A DNA stretch of 64,000 nt from Sulfuricella sp. T08. Lineage in GTDB: Bacteria; Pseudomonadota; Gammaproteobacteria; Burkholderiales; Sulfuricellaceae. Positions within the stretch are counted from its first letter, which is position 1; each line of letters starts with the position of its first letter. Below are positions 51,527-60,948 of the stretch, piece after piece. The stretch is from positions 1 through 64,000 of the forward strand of contig NZ_DF967520.1 in the NCBI RefSeq assembly GCF_000971475.1, in the 5' to 3' direction. Below the pieces are notes generated by a model that worked only from the letters and a program-made list of their open reading frames with translations, did no database searches and was not told where the DNA came from. A program made the translations under genes and the position numbers.

Positions 51527-52627
51527 ATGAATATATTGATCCCAGTTCTTAGTCTTGCTCCCGCTGGGGGAAGTAGGGTGCTGAGCAATCTTGCAACTGA
51601 GTGGGTGAAACTTGGCCATCGAGTCATTTTTCTGTCGCATGCGGGGGGGGGCGCGCCTTATTTCCCTACAGATGCAGAAGTTATCTGGGTTAATTCGAAG
51701 GCTGAAATAGTGGATGAGCCTGAGCCCTCTAATAGATCGCTAGGGTTTATTGAATTATTTCTTGTAATGAGGAAAGCAATTTTAACGATCGAAAAAGGTT
51801 ATGATGTTGTATTGCTGAATCATTCATTGACTGTATGGCCTTCGATAGCTGCTGGCGTAAGGAAGAAATGTTTTTATTATATTCAGTTATATGAATCAGA
51901 AGTTTTTTTTGCAATTCCATCGATGAGGATGAAAATACTTTCAGTCTTTTTATGGGCAACTTATTATGTAATCCCCAAGCAAAAGTGTTTTGTAAATTCC
52001 CCGATCTATGTGGGTTATAAAAATATAAGGACTGCTGCTCCGGTTGTCCCGCCAGGTATCGATTTGGATTTGTATTGGAAAAAACCTTTTGAAGGTTTTC
52101 CGGCGACTCTCACCATCGGGATTATCGGAAGAAAAGACATATGGAAGGGAACGGCTCAAGCAGTCGATTCGGTAAAAGAGTTGATTAGTCGCGGGTATGA
52201 TGTTCGCCTTAAGGTTGCTTATGGCCACCACTTGCCTGAAAGTGAACTGAAAGGGCTAGAGGGGCGTATAGAGGTTGTAGTCCCCAGGAATGATAAGGAG
52301 CTGGCTGATTTTTATCGGTCCGTCGACATTATGTTTGCATTGGCAACTATTCAGTTGGGTGCTCCACATTATCCAGTGCTTGAGTCTATGGCTTGTGGAA
52401 CGCCCGTAGTAACGACCGGGTATTTTCCGGGTGATGACACCACCACGTTTCTTGTACCTATAAATGATCCTAAGAGTGTGGCCGTTTGTGTTGAAAAAAT
52501 GGTAGGTGAGGATGTGTCAGTGATTTCCCAAAAAATAGATTTAGCTAGAGAAAAGGTTCTTGATCTATCTTGGGAGAATGTTTCATCAGTAATGATAAAG
52601 CACATTATGAAACCGCTGCTTAACTAA
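51527..52627 (+). CDS. Glycosyltransferase family 4
   Basis: A 366-residue GT-B enzyme: MNILIPVLSLAPAGGSRVLS at the N-terminus with the acceptor-domain G-G-x-x, LTIGIIGRKDIWKGTAQAVD as the start of the donor domain, and FALATIQLGAPHYPVLESMA CGTPVVTTGYFPGDD with the donor-binding E. It resembles rhamnosyl- and mannosyl-transferases of polysaccharide loci. Confidence 0.82.
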   Translation: MNILIPVLSLAPAGGSRVLSNLATEWVKLGHRVIFLSHAGGGAPYFPTDAEVIWVNSKAEIVDEPEPSNRSLGFIELFLVMRKAILTIEKGYDVVLLNHSLTVWPSIAAGVRKKCFYYIQLYESEVFFAIPSMRMKILSVFLWATYYVIPKQKCFVNSPIYVGYKNIRTAAPVVPPGIDLDLYWKKPFEGFPATLTIGIIGRKDIWKGTAQAVDSVKELISRGYDVRLKVAYGHHLPESELKGLEGRIEVVVPRNDKELADFYRSVDIMFALATIQLGAPHYPVLESMACGTPVVTTGYFPGDDTTTFLVPINDPKSVAVCVEKMVGEDVSVISQKIDLAREKVLDLSWENVSSVMIKHIMKPLLN

Positions 52628-52750
52628 TGATTTTATTTTGTCATATGTTCGTCCCCATGGGTCTCTGGACTAACTGTTATTCCCCGGACACATCGAGATT
52701 TTTCTCGTTGCCGTCGATCATCGATTATATGAACGATTGAAAAGCTATTT

Positions 52751-53674
52751 ATGAAAAATATGGATAGCGCTCAATTTGTTGAACGGACTACATGTATTAG
52801 TTGTGGATCCACTAGGCTCGCTGAATTGTCAACCGGGTTGTTCAATGAAAAGCCTCTGTGCGACTTCATTTTAAATGACCCATGGGGCGAGAACCCCGCT
52901 CCATATCTAAGGGGGAAGCACTGGAGTTATGTGCAGTGCAGTGACTGCGGACAAGCGTTCCACAAGTACATTCTCGCGCCAGACTGGAACGAGCGGCGGT
53001 TTTCGCAATGGATGACGCAAGAGGCGATTGAAGAGTTTGAGCGACCATTTAAGACGACTGAATATGTTTTTAGTAAAGCCGTACAGTATACAAAGCATGT
53101 TTTACAGCTAGAACGCCTCAGCAGGAGTTTGTGTAGCGGAAAGCCTGTTCGCCTCCTCGATTTTGGGTGCGGCTATGGTGAATTTCTTGCAATGTGTGAC
53201 TTATATGGTTTTGAGGCATACGGTGTTGACCGATCCTCTGCAAAGCGTGAAAACGGGCGATTCGCCAGGATATTCCCAGAGCTTGAAGATCTGAAGAGTT
53301 CAGGGATTTCCGCGTTCCATGTGATTACCCTTTTTGAGGTTCTTGAGCATCTTGATGATCCAAGATCACTTCTTGAAGTGCTCAAGGAGTATTTGGTTAC
53401 AGGCGGAATATTGATTCTTGAAACACCGGATTGTTCAGGGATAAATGGTATTTCCACTCTCGACGACTATCGGAAAATTCATCCCTTGGAACACATTAAT
53501 GGCTTCACGCCGGCTACGATGCGCGGTCTCGCTGAAAGTATGGGGTTTGCGCCGATTAAGAAACCAGTGTCTTTCGTTACAACTGATCCGATGCGTGTCG
53601 TCAAAACCGTGGCAAAGCAAATCGTTGGTGGTGCAATTGGGGCGGGTACTCAACAATACTTCCGAAAGCTATAA
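52751..53674 (+). CDS. Class I SAM-dependent methyltransferase with zinc ribbon
   Basis: A 307-residue protein. The N-terminal zinc-ribbon-like part has CISCGS (16-21) and CSDCGQ (63-68). The methyltransferase part has motif I LLDFGCGYGEFLAMCDLYGF, VITLFEVLEHLDDPRSLLEV and ILILETPDCSGINGIS. It fits methyltransferases that modify deoxysugars or polymer ends. It starts 120 nt after the glycosyltransferase with no clear promoter. Confidence 0.8.
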   Translation: MKNMDSAQFVERTTCISCGSTRLAELSTGLFNEKPLCDFILNDPWGENPAPYLRGKHWSYVQCSDCGQAFHKYILAPDWNERRFSQWMTQEAIEEFERPFKTTEYVFSKAVQYTKHVLQLERLSRSLCSGKPVRLLDFGCGYGEFLAMCDLYGFEAYGVDRSSAKRENGRFARIFPELEDLKSSGISAFHVITLFEVLEHLDDPRSLLEVLKEYLVTGGILILETPDCSGINGISTLDDYRKIHPLEHINGFTPATMRGLAESMGFAPIKKPVSFVTTDPMRVVKTVAKQIVGGAIGAGTQQYFRKL

Positions 53675-53695
53675 ATATTTGTTCCTCGTAATATC

Positions 53696-54643
53696 ATGAA
53701 TATGAACTCCAATTCACCTATTTTTTTGGTTGGTTCCGAGCGATCAGGGACAACACTGTTGCGCTTGATGCTAGATCATCACCCTGATATCGCTTTTAAT
53801 CTTGAATCTGAATTTTTGGTAAGCCAGATTTCAGATGATGGGAATTACCCTGATATCGAGGATTATTGCGATTTTTTGAGAAACGATCGTGTTTTCCAGC
53901 ATAGCCACTTTGAAATTAAAGGTCATTTTGATTTTGTGTCCATGGCGAACGACTTTCTCGAACAAAAGCGAACCCGCGATGGGAAAGCGATTGTTGGTGC
54001 GACCATTCATTATCAGTTCAGCAAAATTGGCAGAATCTGGCCAAAGGCGAAATACATCTATTTGCTTCGGGACGGTCGTGATGTCGCTAATTCGGTCGTG
54101 GGGATGGGTTGGGCTGGAAATGCTTATGTTGCAGCAGACTGGTGGCTGCGAGCGGAAACTGAATGGGAGCGTTGCTGCGGAACCCTTCCAGAGGAGGCAT
54201 GGATCGAGGTGCGTTACAACGATATCTTAATTCATCCTAAGGAACAATTAACCCGGATTTGTCATTTTCTTGGCGTTGAATACAGTGATCGCATGTTCGA
54301 CTATGTTAAAAACAGCACTTATGAGCCGCTTAATCCTAACTTGGTTGGTCATTGGAAATTAAAGACGAGCAAGGAAGTCATTCAGAAAATTGAAGAGAAA
54401 ATAGGTGATAGATTGCTGTTAAGGGGTTACGAATTGAGTGGCTATCCGAGAGTTACACTATCAAAAATCGAAAAACGATACCTTTACGGGCATTCAAGAC
54501 TTGGTTCATTAATTTACCGGATTCGGAAATATGGCGCAGTGCTGCTGTTCCTGGAAGTCATAACAAGGCGGCTTGGGCTTAAAGAAGCATACCTACGTAT
54601 AAGATGTATGGTTAATAAAATAGATGATGCAAATCTGAAATAA
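53696..54643 (+). CDS. Sulfotransferase
   Basis: A 315-residue sulfotransferase. The 5'-phosphosulfate-binding loop is SERSGTTLLRLMLDHHPD (about 14-31), and the 3'-phosphate-binding motif is YLLRDGRDVANSVVGMGWAG (about 122-141). RYNDILIHPKEQLTRICHFL is the usual C-terminal element. It transfers sulfate from PAPS, which the Sat-CysC protein at 32846 may supply, to a sugar of the polymer. The target sugar is unknown. Confidence 0.85.
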   Translation: MNMNSNSPIFLVGSERSGTTLLRLMLDHHPDIAFNLESEFLVSQISDDGNYPDIEDYCDFLRNDRVFQHSHFEIKGHFDFVSMANDFLEQKRTRDGKAIVGATIHYQFSKIGRIWPKAKYIYLLRDGRDVANSVVGMGWAGNAYVAADWWLRAETEWERCCGTLPEEAWIEVRYNDILIHPKEQLTRICHFLGVEYSDRMFDYVKNSTYEPLNPNLVGHWKLKTSKEVIQKIEEKIGDRLLLRGYELSGYPRVTLSKIEKRYLYGHSRLGSLIYRIRKYGAVLLFLEVITRRLGLKEAYLRIRCMVNKIDDANLK

Positions 54644-54660
54644 CTAATAAATTTGGGTGG

Positions 54661-55671
54661 ATGCAACTGAAAATGGGCAGTGTCTGGATCATTATCGTAA
54701 ATTACCGTACGTCAGAGTTGACTATCGACTGTCTGCGCGCTCTGTCCACGCAAGCGGCCGATCTGGCGGGCAACCGCCTCGTTGTGGTTGACAATGCCTC
54801 GGGGGACGATTCTGTTGAGAAACTGACTGCCGCCATAGAGCGCGAGGGTTGGTCGTCATGGGTTGACGTTATGCCGCTGGATAGAAATGGCGGTTTTGCT
54901 TTTGGCAACAACGCAAGCATACGGATGGCGCTGGCCTCGACCGAGTTGCTTGATTATGTGATGCTGCTCAACCCAGACACCGTGACTCGACCAGGAGCGG
55001 TGAAGACCTTGGTGGATTTCATGGATGCCCACCCCCGCGTCGGCATTGCGGGCAGTCAACTGGAAAATGCTGATGGGGACGTGGAATGCTCTGCACATAC
55101 GTTCCCCTCTCCATTGAGTGAACTGGATGCAGGGGCTCGTTTGGGTGTGCTCAGCCGTTTGCTGCGTCGTTATGTTGTCAGCTCTCCGCCGCAGTCCGTG
55201 GCCCATTCCTGTGACTGGGTGTCCGGGGCGAGCATGATTATTCGCCGCCAGGTTATCGAGGATATCGGTCTGATGGACGAAAATTATTTTCTGTATTTCG
55301 AGGAGGTGGATTTTTGCCACCGTACCCAGCAGGCTGGGTGGGGATGCTGGTATGTGCCCGATTCGCTGGTGATGCATCTGGAGGGTGCGTCTACCGGCAT
55401 ACGTGCCGCAGCGAAGAGAAGGGCCAAGTATTGGTACGATTCGCGACGACGTTTTTTTGTCAAGCATTACGGCATTACCGGGCTTGTTGCAGCGGATGTA
55501 CTCTGGGCTATTGGACGATTCTCGTTCCTGCTGCGCAGAGGCTTGCACATCGGCGCCCGCAGTAATAAAAACAATGACCCCCGATGGTTCATGTTTGATC
55601 TGCTGTGGGGTGATCTGTGGGCGATCATGACGGGCCGGGCATTTATCCCCCGTGTCGGGAAGCAATCATGA
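54661..55671 (+). CDS. Glycosyltransferase family 2 (rhamnosyltransferase-like)
   Basis: A 336-residue GT-A enzyme: VWIIIVNYRTSELTIDCLRA, VVVDNASGDDS, RNGGFAFGNNASIRMAL, and the DxD-like LLNPDTVTRPGAV, then GASMIIRRQVIEDIGLMDEN YFLYFEEVDFC, a hallmark of dTDP-rhamnose-using WbbL-like enzymes. ATG 54673 is a possible start. It overlaps the next gene by 4 nt. Confidence 0.85.
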   Translation: MQLKMGSVWIIIVNYRTSELTIDCLRALSTQAADLAGNRLVVVDNASGDDSVEKLTAAIEREGWSSWVDVMPLDRNGGFAFGNNASIRMALASTELLDYVMLLNPDTVTRPGAVKTLVDFMDAHPRVGIAGSQLENADGDVECSAHTFPSPLSELDAGARLGVLSRLLRRYVVSSPPQSVAHSCDWVSGASMIIRRQVIEDIGLMDENYFLYFEEVDFCHRTQQAGWGCWYVPDSLVMHLEGASTGIRAAAKRRAKYWYDSRRRFFVKHYGITGLVAADVLWAIGRFSFLLRRGLHIGARSNKNNDPRWFMFDLLWGDLWAIMTGRAFIPRVGKQS

Positions 55672-56639
55672 GTATCGGGGTTGTCGTTATCGGGCGCAAT
55701 GAGGGAGAGCGTCTGCGAAAGTGTCTGGAATCTGTTAAGGAAATCGCGGATCGGGTGGTTTATGTCGATTCCGGTTCGACTGACGGATCCGTTGCTATGG
55801 CGCTTGGCATGGGTTTGGGGGTTGTTGAGTTGGATTTGAACACGTCTTTTACAGCGGCTCGAGCACGAAATGAAGGGTTCAACAAACTGCTTGAACTGGT
55901 ACCTGGTTTAACCTACGTCCAGTTTGTGGATGGGGACTGTGAGGTTGTGCCAGGCTGGCTGGAAAAGGCAGCACGGTTTCTTGATGGACACACCGATGTG
56001 GCCGTAGTTTGCGGTCGGCGTCGTGAACGTTTTCCGGACCGCTCCGTGTACAACATGTTGTGCGACATCGAATGGGACACTCCAGTGGGTGAGGCAAAAG
56101 CCTGCGGTGGCGACGCCTTGATGCGCACCGACGCCCTTGAATGCGTGGGGACATATCGTGAAGGACTGATTGCCGGAGAGGAGCCGGAGCTCTGCGTGCG
56201 GTTTAGGGCGGCAGGCTGGAAGATATGGAGAATCGGCGAGGAAATGACGTTGCATGATGCGGCAATGACACGTTTTGGACAGTGGCGTAAACGGTCTCTG
56301 CGTGGTGGCTATGCTTTTGCCGAGGGGGCGCATTTGCACGGCGCGCCGCCGGAGAGGCATCAGGTGAAGGAGTCACGGCGCATCTGGATATGGGGTTTGG
56401 GGATTCCTGTGGTTACAGTCAGCTTGGCGATCTGGTTGGGGACGTGGGGTCTGGCGATACTACTGATTTATCCTGCTCAGGTTGTACGCCTTGCTTTGTG
56501 CGGTACTCGATCCGTGAGGGAAAACTGGTGGCGCGCCTTATTTCTGGTGCTGGGCAAGTTTCCAGAGGCGATGGGGCAGTTGAGCTTTCTTTATAACAGG
56601 CTGGCAGGGAAGACGGCACACCTGATCGAGTACAAGTGA
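55668..56639 (+). CDS. Glycosyltransferase family 2 with C-terminal membrane part
   Basis: A 323-residue GT-A enzyme: SIGVVVIGRNEGERLRKCLE, VYVDSGSTDGSVAMALGMG, the D-x-D in FVDGDCEVVPGW, GGDALMRTDALECVGTYREG, EEPELCVRFRAAGWKIWR and a C-terminal hydrophobic part (PVVTVSLAIWLGTWGLAILL). I chose ATG 55668, which overlaps the previous stop, over 55617. Confidence 0.85.
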   Translation: MSIGVVVIGRNEGERLRKCLESVKEIADRVVYVDSGSTDGSVAMALGMGLGVVELDLNTSFTAARARNEGFNKLLELVPGLTYVQFVDGDCEVVPGWLEKAARFLDGHTDVAVVCGRRRERFPDRSVYNMLCDIEWDTPVGEAKACGGDALMRTDALECVGTYREGLIAGEEPELCVRFRAAGWKIWRIGEEMTLHDAAMTRFGQWRKRSLRGGYAFAEGAHLHGAPPERHQVKESRRIWIWGLGIPVVTVSLAIWLGTWGLAILLIYPAQVVRLALCGTRSVRENWWRALFLVLGKFPEAMGQLSFLYNRLAGKTAHLIEYK

Positions 56640-57601
56640 TAGAGAATATGCCTAACATTAGTCCTCTTGTTACTTTTGCAGTGATTAGCTATAACCACGA
56701 ACGATTTATTGCAGAAGCACTTGAGAGCGCGCTGGCTCAGACATACAGTCCGTTGGAAGTGGTTGTTTCCGACGATTTCTCAACTGATGCTACTTTTTCC
56801 GTGATAGCAAATATCGCTTCTAACTATACTGGGCCGCATAAAATTATTATCCACAGAAATGCATACAATCTTGGGCTCGCTGAAAATGTGAATAAAGTGT
56901 GGGAGCTGTCTTCAGGTGAGTTGGTGATTTTTCAGGGGGGCGATGACATCTCTTTGCCGCATCGTACGTCGAAGTTGGTAGAAGCATGGATGTCACGCGA
57001 GCCGCGCCCCGATCTTGTGTATTCCGGCGTTGTACGTATTGATGAAGATGGGAATGTAATTTCTAAGGATACAATAGTTGTTGAAAAGACTCCATCCATC
57101 GACGATACGATCACAGGTCGTAAAGTTTTTATTGCGGGGGGGTGTGTAGCTGCTTATTCGAGATCGCTACATTTCTTTGTGGGGCCATTAAGCGGTGGGG
57201 TTATAGCTGAAGATTTTGTTTATTCCTTTCGTGCTTTGCTTGGCAATGGTGTTGCCGGCATATCGGAGCCACTTGTCTTATACCGTCAGCACTCTGAAAG
57301 CATCATTGGGCAACTAAAATCCACTCTGAAAGTTAGTGGCAGGGTGGATGACAAGTATCTCAAAGCGCATGTCGTTAAGTTGGTTGAATATAAAAGAGCG
57401 ATGGATGCTTATAAGGTTAAGAGACCATATTTACGTTGGATGCTCGATCGCCAGGTCAAATCATTCGAGATGGAGTTGTGTTTTGGCAGCTCAAAGTTTG
57501 TTAAAAAATGGTTGTTTATATTTTGGGCCTTAAGTTCGTTACGAATCAGGCTCCTTCGAAAGATGCTAAGTATTCTAACTGAGTCATCAACTGTAAATTA
57601 A
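56636..57601 (+). CDS. Glycosyltransferase family 2
   Basis: A 321-residue GT-A enzyme: VTFAVISYNHERFIAEALES, LEVVVSDDFSTDATFSVIAN, QGGDDISLPHRTSKLVEAW (the D-D substrate site) and SGGVIAEDFVYSFRALLGNG. GTG 56636 overlaps the previous stop (GTGA); ATG 56648 is equally possible and gives a more usual N-terminus. Base use is more AT-rich than in its neighbours, hinting at separate origin. Confidence 0.82.
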   Translation: MIENMPNISPLVTFAVISYNHERFIAEALESALAQTYSPLEVVVSDDFSTDATFSVIANIASNYTGPHKIIIHRNAYNLGLAENVNKVWELSSGELVIFQGGDDISLPHRTSKLVEAWMSREPRPDLVYSGVVRIDEDGNVISKDTIVVEKTPSIDDTITGRKVFIAGGCVAAYSRSLHFFVGPLSGGVIAEDFVYSFRALLGNGVAGISEPLVLYRQHSESIIGQLKSTLKVSGRVDDKYLKAHVVKLVEYKRAMDAYKVKRPYLRWMLDRQVKSFEMELCFGSSKFVKKWLFIFWALSSLRIRLLRKMLSILTESSTVN

Positions 57602-57654
57602 CACAAACGCATAACTTGTTTTGGACAAGAGTAATCTTTATTGGGGTGTCAACA

Positions 57655-58152
57655 ATGGAAGTCTCCGCCGAAGTGCCGGATTGGTCACGAGAAAAAAAGC
57701 GTATTTTCTCGTGGCATCCGTCCAGAGCTTTGTTGGCCAGCATCCGGTCTTACCAGCGTCATGTAGAGTCGCGCAATCCTTTGCGTATTCTTGCGAAGAA
57801 ATGGGCTATTTTGCGCCATCGATTCTGGAGTGTGGTGACTGGTGCGGATATCCCACTCAACTGCCAGATTGGGGGGGGCTTGTTGCTACCGCATCCGAAT
57901 GGCATTGTTATCCACCCCGGTGCGCGGATCGGGCCGAACTGTTTGATCTTGCAGCAGGTGACTATTGGCACCCGCACAGGGGAAATGTTGCCCGTGATTG
58001 GCGGACATGTCGATGTTGGCGCGGGTGCAAAGATTCTGGGTGACGTGCGCATTGGCGATCATGCTTGTATTGGAGCAAACGCCGTGGTGCTTAAAGATGT
58101 GCCGGCAGGGAAGATAGCGATTGGTGTTCCGGCTGTGATCGCAAGTAGCTAA
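57655..58152 (+). CDS. Serine-acetyltransferase-like hexapeptide acyltransferase
   Basis: A 165-residue left-handed beta-helix protein: GGGLLLPHPNGIVIHPGARI GPNCLILQQVTIGTRTGEML gives the CysE-type active-site His region, with GVPA at the end. It is shorter at the N-terminus than CysE. In polysaccharide loci such proteins acetylate sugars. I chose ATG 57655; the TTG frame at 57616 would add 13 residues. Confidence 0.78.
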   Translation: MEVSAEVPDWSREKKRIFSWHPSRALLASIRSYQRHVESRNPLRILAKKWAILRHRFWSVVTGADIPLNCQIGGGLLLPHPNGIVIHPGARIGPNCLILQQVTIGTRTGEMLPVIGGHVDVGAGAKILGDVRIGDHACIGANAVVLKDVPAGKIAIGVPAVIASS

Positions 58153-58154
58153 TC

Positions 58155-58289
58155 ATGGCGGCTTTATTAAACGCTAAGTGTAAAACAATCAAAATGAACG
58201 CATTTGATGAGGCAAGACCCAAATGGGTGCAGACTTTCTGTATCTTCCGGCTCACAGGGATGAAACTGGGCTTGATCGAGTACAAGTAG
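58155..58289 (+). other. 44-codon frame ending in a duplicated LIEYK sequence
   Basis: The frame MAALLNAKCKTIKMNAFDEA... ends GLIEYK before TAG. The last 20 or so bases (cttgatcgagtacaagt) match the end of the glycosyltransferase gene at 56620-56638. It has no ribosome-binding site and is probably the scar of an internal rearrangement. The remainder of the 239-nt gap holds nothing clear. Confidence 0.25.
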
Positions 58290-58391
58290 ATTCAGGGGCA
58301 TGGAAAAACCCTGTCACTTCAAGATGCGCATAGGCGCAAAGATGAACCGGACGAGTTTTAATGCTGTTTTGATATTCCAAGAGGAAGAGCA

Positions 58392-59591
58392 ATGACTGCG
58401 GAGATGGGCCTCGGCACGCTGATTTGGCTGGTGGCTGTGCTCACGTCGGTGCCAATGCTGGTGGTGGTTGTGGAAGCTATCGCTGCCTTGGGCTTCCGCA
58501 AGCGGGAAGCGACTGCCACTGCCACGCCGGAAAAGGAATTTCCGCGCACAGTTGTACTTATCCCCGCGCATAACGAGGAGGGGGTGATCAGCCGTAGCCT
58601 CGCTTCCATGTTCGCTGATCTGCCGCCGAATTGCCGTTTGCTTTGTGTCGCTCACAACTGCACGGATGCTACTGCGGAGACCGCCCGGAACTTGGGGGCG
58701 GAGGTGATTGAGGTGCAGGACGAGGGTCGAGGAGGCAAGCCCGACGCGCTGAGGGCGGGTCTCCAATGGCTTGATGCGAGTCCGCCTGATGTCGTGGTAG
58801 TGGTGGACGCAGACTGCGTTGTGAGTGAGGGGGCCGTGCGGATGCTCGCCACGCAGGCGTGGGAGCTGAATCGACCGGTCATGGGGGCTTACTTCTTTGC
58901 GCCCTCTGACGTGGACAAAGGCTTGTGCAATCTATCGAGCCTCGCCGTTCTGCTCAAGAACTATGTCCGCCCCCTGGGCCTCCACGCCCTTGGCCTGCCC
59001 TGCCTGCTCAATGGCAGCGGTTCCGCCTATCCGTTTCAAGTCATCAGGAATGCGCCGCAGGGAGAAGGGTCGATCGCAGAGGACTACCAGCTGGCCATCG
59101 ATTTGCTGCAGCGGGGGTATCCGACGGCCTTCGTCCCAGAGGCAAGGGTAGATGGGCAGTTGCCGAAACGTGAAGAAACGGCCCTGAGTCAGCGGCGAAG
59201 GTGGGAGCATGGTCATATGTTTCTGGTCTTTCGTACCGGACCGAGGCTCCTGCTCGAAGGTCTGAAGCAGTTGGACAAGAACCGCGTCGCGCTGGCGCTG
59301 GAGGTGGCCGTTCCGCCGCTGGCGTTCCTCGGACTGATGTGGGTGGTTGCCGCAAGCCTGTCGCTCGGTTTGTATGTGTTCTATGGGTATGGTGGCCCAC
59401 TTGGATTTTTAGCGGGTATGGCGGCGGTGTTCGTTGCGGCCGTGTTGATGTCCTGGATGCGGTTCGCCGGAGTCAAGTCGACGCTGGCGGCACTCGCCGC
59501 GGTGCCGGGCTACCTCATGTGGAAGCTGCCGCTGTACCGCGATTTTTTTACCCGCCGCGAGACGCGGTGGAAGAAGACAGAACGCGACTGA
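58392..59591 (+). CDS. Membrane glycosyltransferase family 2 (cellulose-synthase-like)
   Basis: A 399-residue protein: N-terminal membrane segment (IWLVAVLTSVPMLVVVVEAI), GT-A domain with VVLIPAHNEEGVISRSLASM, VVVVDADCVVSEGA (D-x-D) and the acceptor/catalytic motifs EDYQLAIDLLQRGYP and QRRRWEHGH (Q/R-x-x-R-W), then three membrane segments. It is a paralogue of the protein at 62175. A processive or single-addition enzyme cannot be told apart here. Confidence 0.85.
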   Translation: MTAEMGLGTLIWLVAVLTSVPMLVVVVEAIAALGFRKREATATATPEKEFPRTVVLIPAHNEEGVISRSLASMFADLPPNCRLLCVAHNCTDATAETARNLGAEVIEVQDEGRGGKPDALRAGLQWLDASPPDVVVVVDADCVVSEGAVRMLATQAWELNRPVMGAYFFAPSDVDKGLCNLSSLAVLLKNYVRPLGLHALGLPCLLNGSGSAYPFQVIRNAPQGEGSIAEDYQLAIDLLQRGYPTAFVPEARVDGQLPKREETALSQRRRWEHGHMFLVFRTGPRLLLEGLKQLDKNRVALALEVAVPPLAFLGLMWVVAASLSLGLYVFYGYGGPLGFLAGMAAVFVAAVLMSWMRFAGVKSTLAALAAVPGYLMWKLPLYRDFFTRRETRWKKTERD

Positions 59592-59728
59592 CAGTATGGT
59601 TACCCCAAAATTGTCCACGCGTACTCGAAATTGTCATCTGGATGATATAAGGTGCTCGCGTGCGGCCAACATCGTATCGTACGGTCAGGCCAGCAGTGAA
59701 GAAAACAACTAGCGAGGAGTCAGAGGAA

Positions 59729-60667
59729 ATGTCGCAGCATATTACCATCACCGGAGGGGCGGGGTTTCTTGGCTCGCATCTGTGTGACCATCTAGTTGCA
59801 CAGGGGCACGATGTCCTTTGCGTCGACAACTATTTCACCGGCCAGCGCGCGAATATCCGGCAGCTGCTGGGCAATTCCCATTTCGAGGTGCTCCGTCACG
59901 ACGTGACTTTCCCGCTCTATGTCGAGACGGATCAGATATACAATTTGGCCTGTCCAGCGTCCCCGATACACTACCAGTTCGACCCCGTGCAGACCACAAA
60001 GACCAGCGTGCACGGGGCCATTAACATGCTTGGCCTGGCCAAACGGGTCAAGGCGCGCATCCTGCAGGCCTCGACTTCCGAGGTGTACGGCGACCCCGAG
60101 GTGCATCCCCAGGTAGAGGAGTATTGGGGGCGGGTTAATCCGATCGGTCCGCGCAGTTGCTACGACGAGGGAAAGCGCTGCGCCGAGACGCTTTTCTTCG
60201 ACTATCAGCGGCAGCATGACCTCGACATCAAAGTTGTGCGGATTTTCAACACTTACGGGCCACGGATGGCGGAAAACGACGGACGGGTGGTTAGCAATTT
60301 CATCGTTCAGGCCCTGAAGGGGGAGGACATAACGGTCTACGGCGACGGTACCCAGACGCGCTCGTTTTGCTATGTGGACGACATGATTGAGGGGTTCGTC
60401 GCCATGATGGCGACGGAAAAAGGCTTCACTGGCCCGCTGAACCTGGGTAATCCCGGTGAGTACACTATCGGTGAACTAGCCGAGACTATCGTGTCCATGT
60501 GTGGGACTCGCTCGCGCGTCGTCTATCATCCACTGCCGCAGGATGACCCGCGCCAGCGCTGCCCGGACATTACGCTAGCGCGGGAGAAGCTGGGGTGGGA
60601 ACCAAAAGTCCAGCTGCATGATGGTCTCAAGGAGACAATCGAGTATTTTCGTCGTCTCGCCGACTGA
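59729..60667 (+). CDS. UDP-glucuronate decarboxylase (UDP-xylose synthase)
   Basis: A 312-residue short-chain dehydrogenase: [57 protein letters not shown], and [20 protein letters not shown] with the catalytic Tyr and Lys, the UXS hallmark. It makes UDP-xylose. ATG 59729 has GAGGAG and AGAGGAA ahead; the GTG at 59660 is not needed. Since UDP-GlcA dehydrogenase is not in the window, the substrate comes from elsewhere. Confidence 0.92.
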   Translation: MSQHITITGGAGFLGSHLCDHLVAQGHDVLCVDNYFTGQRANIRQLLGNSHFEVLRHDVTFPLYVETDQIYNLACPASPIHYQFDPVQTTKTSVHGAINMLGLAKRVKARILQASTSEVYGDPEVHPQVEEYWGRVNPIGPRSCYDEGKRCAETLFFDYQRQHDLDIKVVRIFNTYGPRMAENDGRVVSNFIVQALKGEDITVYGDGTQTRSFCYVDDMIEGFVAMMATEKGFTGPLNLGNPGEYTIGELAETIVSMCGTRSRVVYHPLPQDDPRQRCPDITLAREKLGWEPKVQLHDGLKETIEYFRRLAD

Positions 60668-60671
60668 TGGG

Positions 60672-60697
60672 ACAGGTCGAATGGTACTTAACTTAAG
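60672..60697. repeat. Solo insertion-element end
   Basis: gggacaggtcgaatggtact followed by taacttaag resembles the 37-nt ends at 76 and 6772 with a one-base insertion. No transposase fragment adjoins it. Confidence 0.4.
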
Positions 60698-60707
60698 CCG
60701 AAAGGTA

Positions 60708-60876
60708 GTAGTCAGTCACGTTAAACCAGCGGGATACCCCCCTTTGAAAAGGGGGGGCTAGGGGGATTTAACGGTGGCGGCAAGCCCCGGCTCTGCCAAA
60801 TCCCCCTCAATCCCCCTTTACAAAGGGGGAGGCGGCTTGTCTGTGTTGCATCCATGCGATTTAGCTTGACTGAATA
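60708..60876. mobile_element. MITE family A, copy 5 (169 bp)
   Basis: The left end GTAGTCAGTCACGTTAAA and right end gatttagcttgactgaatag form diverged inverted repeats. The interior has ggatttaacggtggcggcaa, aatccccctcaatccccc and aaagggggaggcgg as in the other copies. It lies in the gap between the decarboxylase gene and the next glycosyltransferase gene. Confidence 0.85.
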
Positions 60877-60948
60877 GTGCGACACGAAAGATTCTGAGAC
60901 ATGAAAAGTATTGCGTAATTATTTTAAAAAGCTTCTAAGAAAACAGTC

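Noticed and set aside
16175-60876. The GTAGTC repeats as a CRISPR array
   Set aside because: The copies are scattered over 45 kb, are inverted-repeat bounded, and lack regular short spacers.
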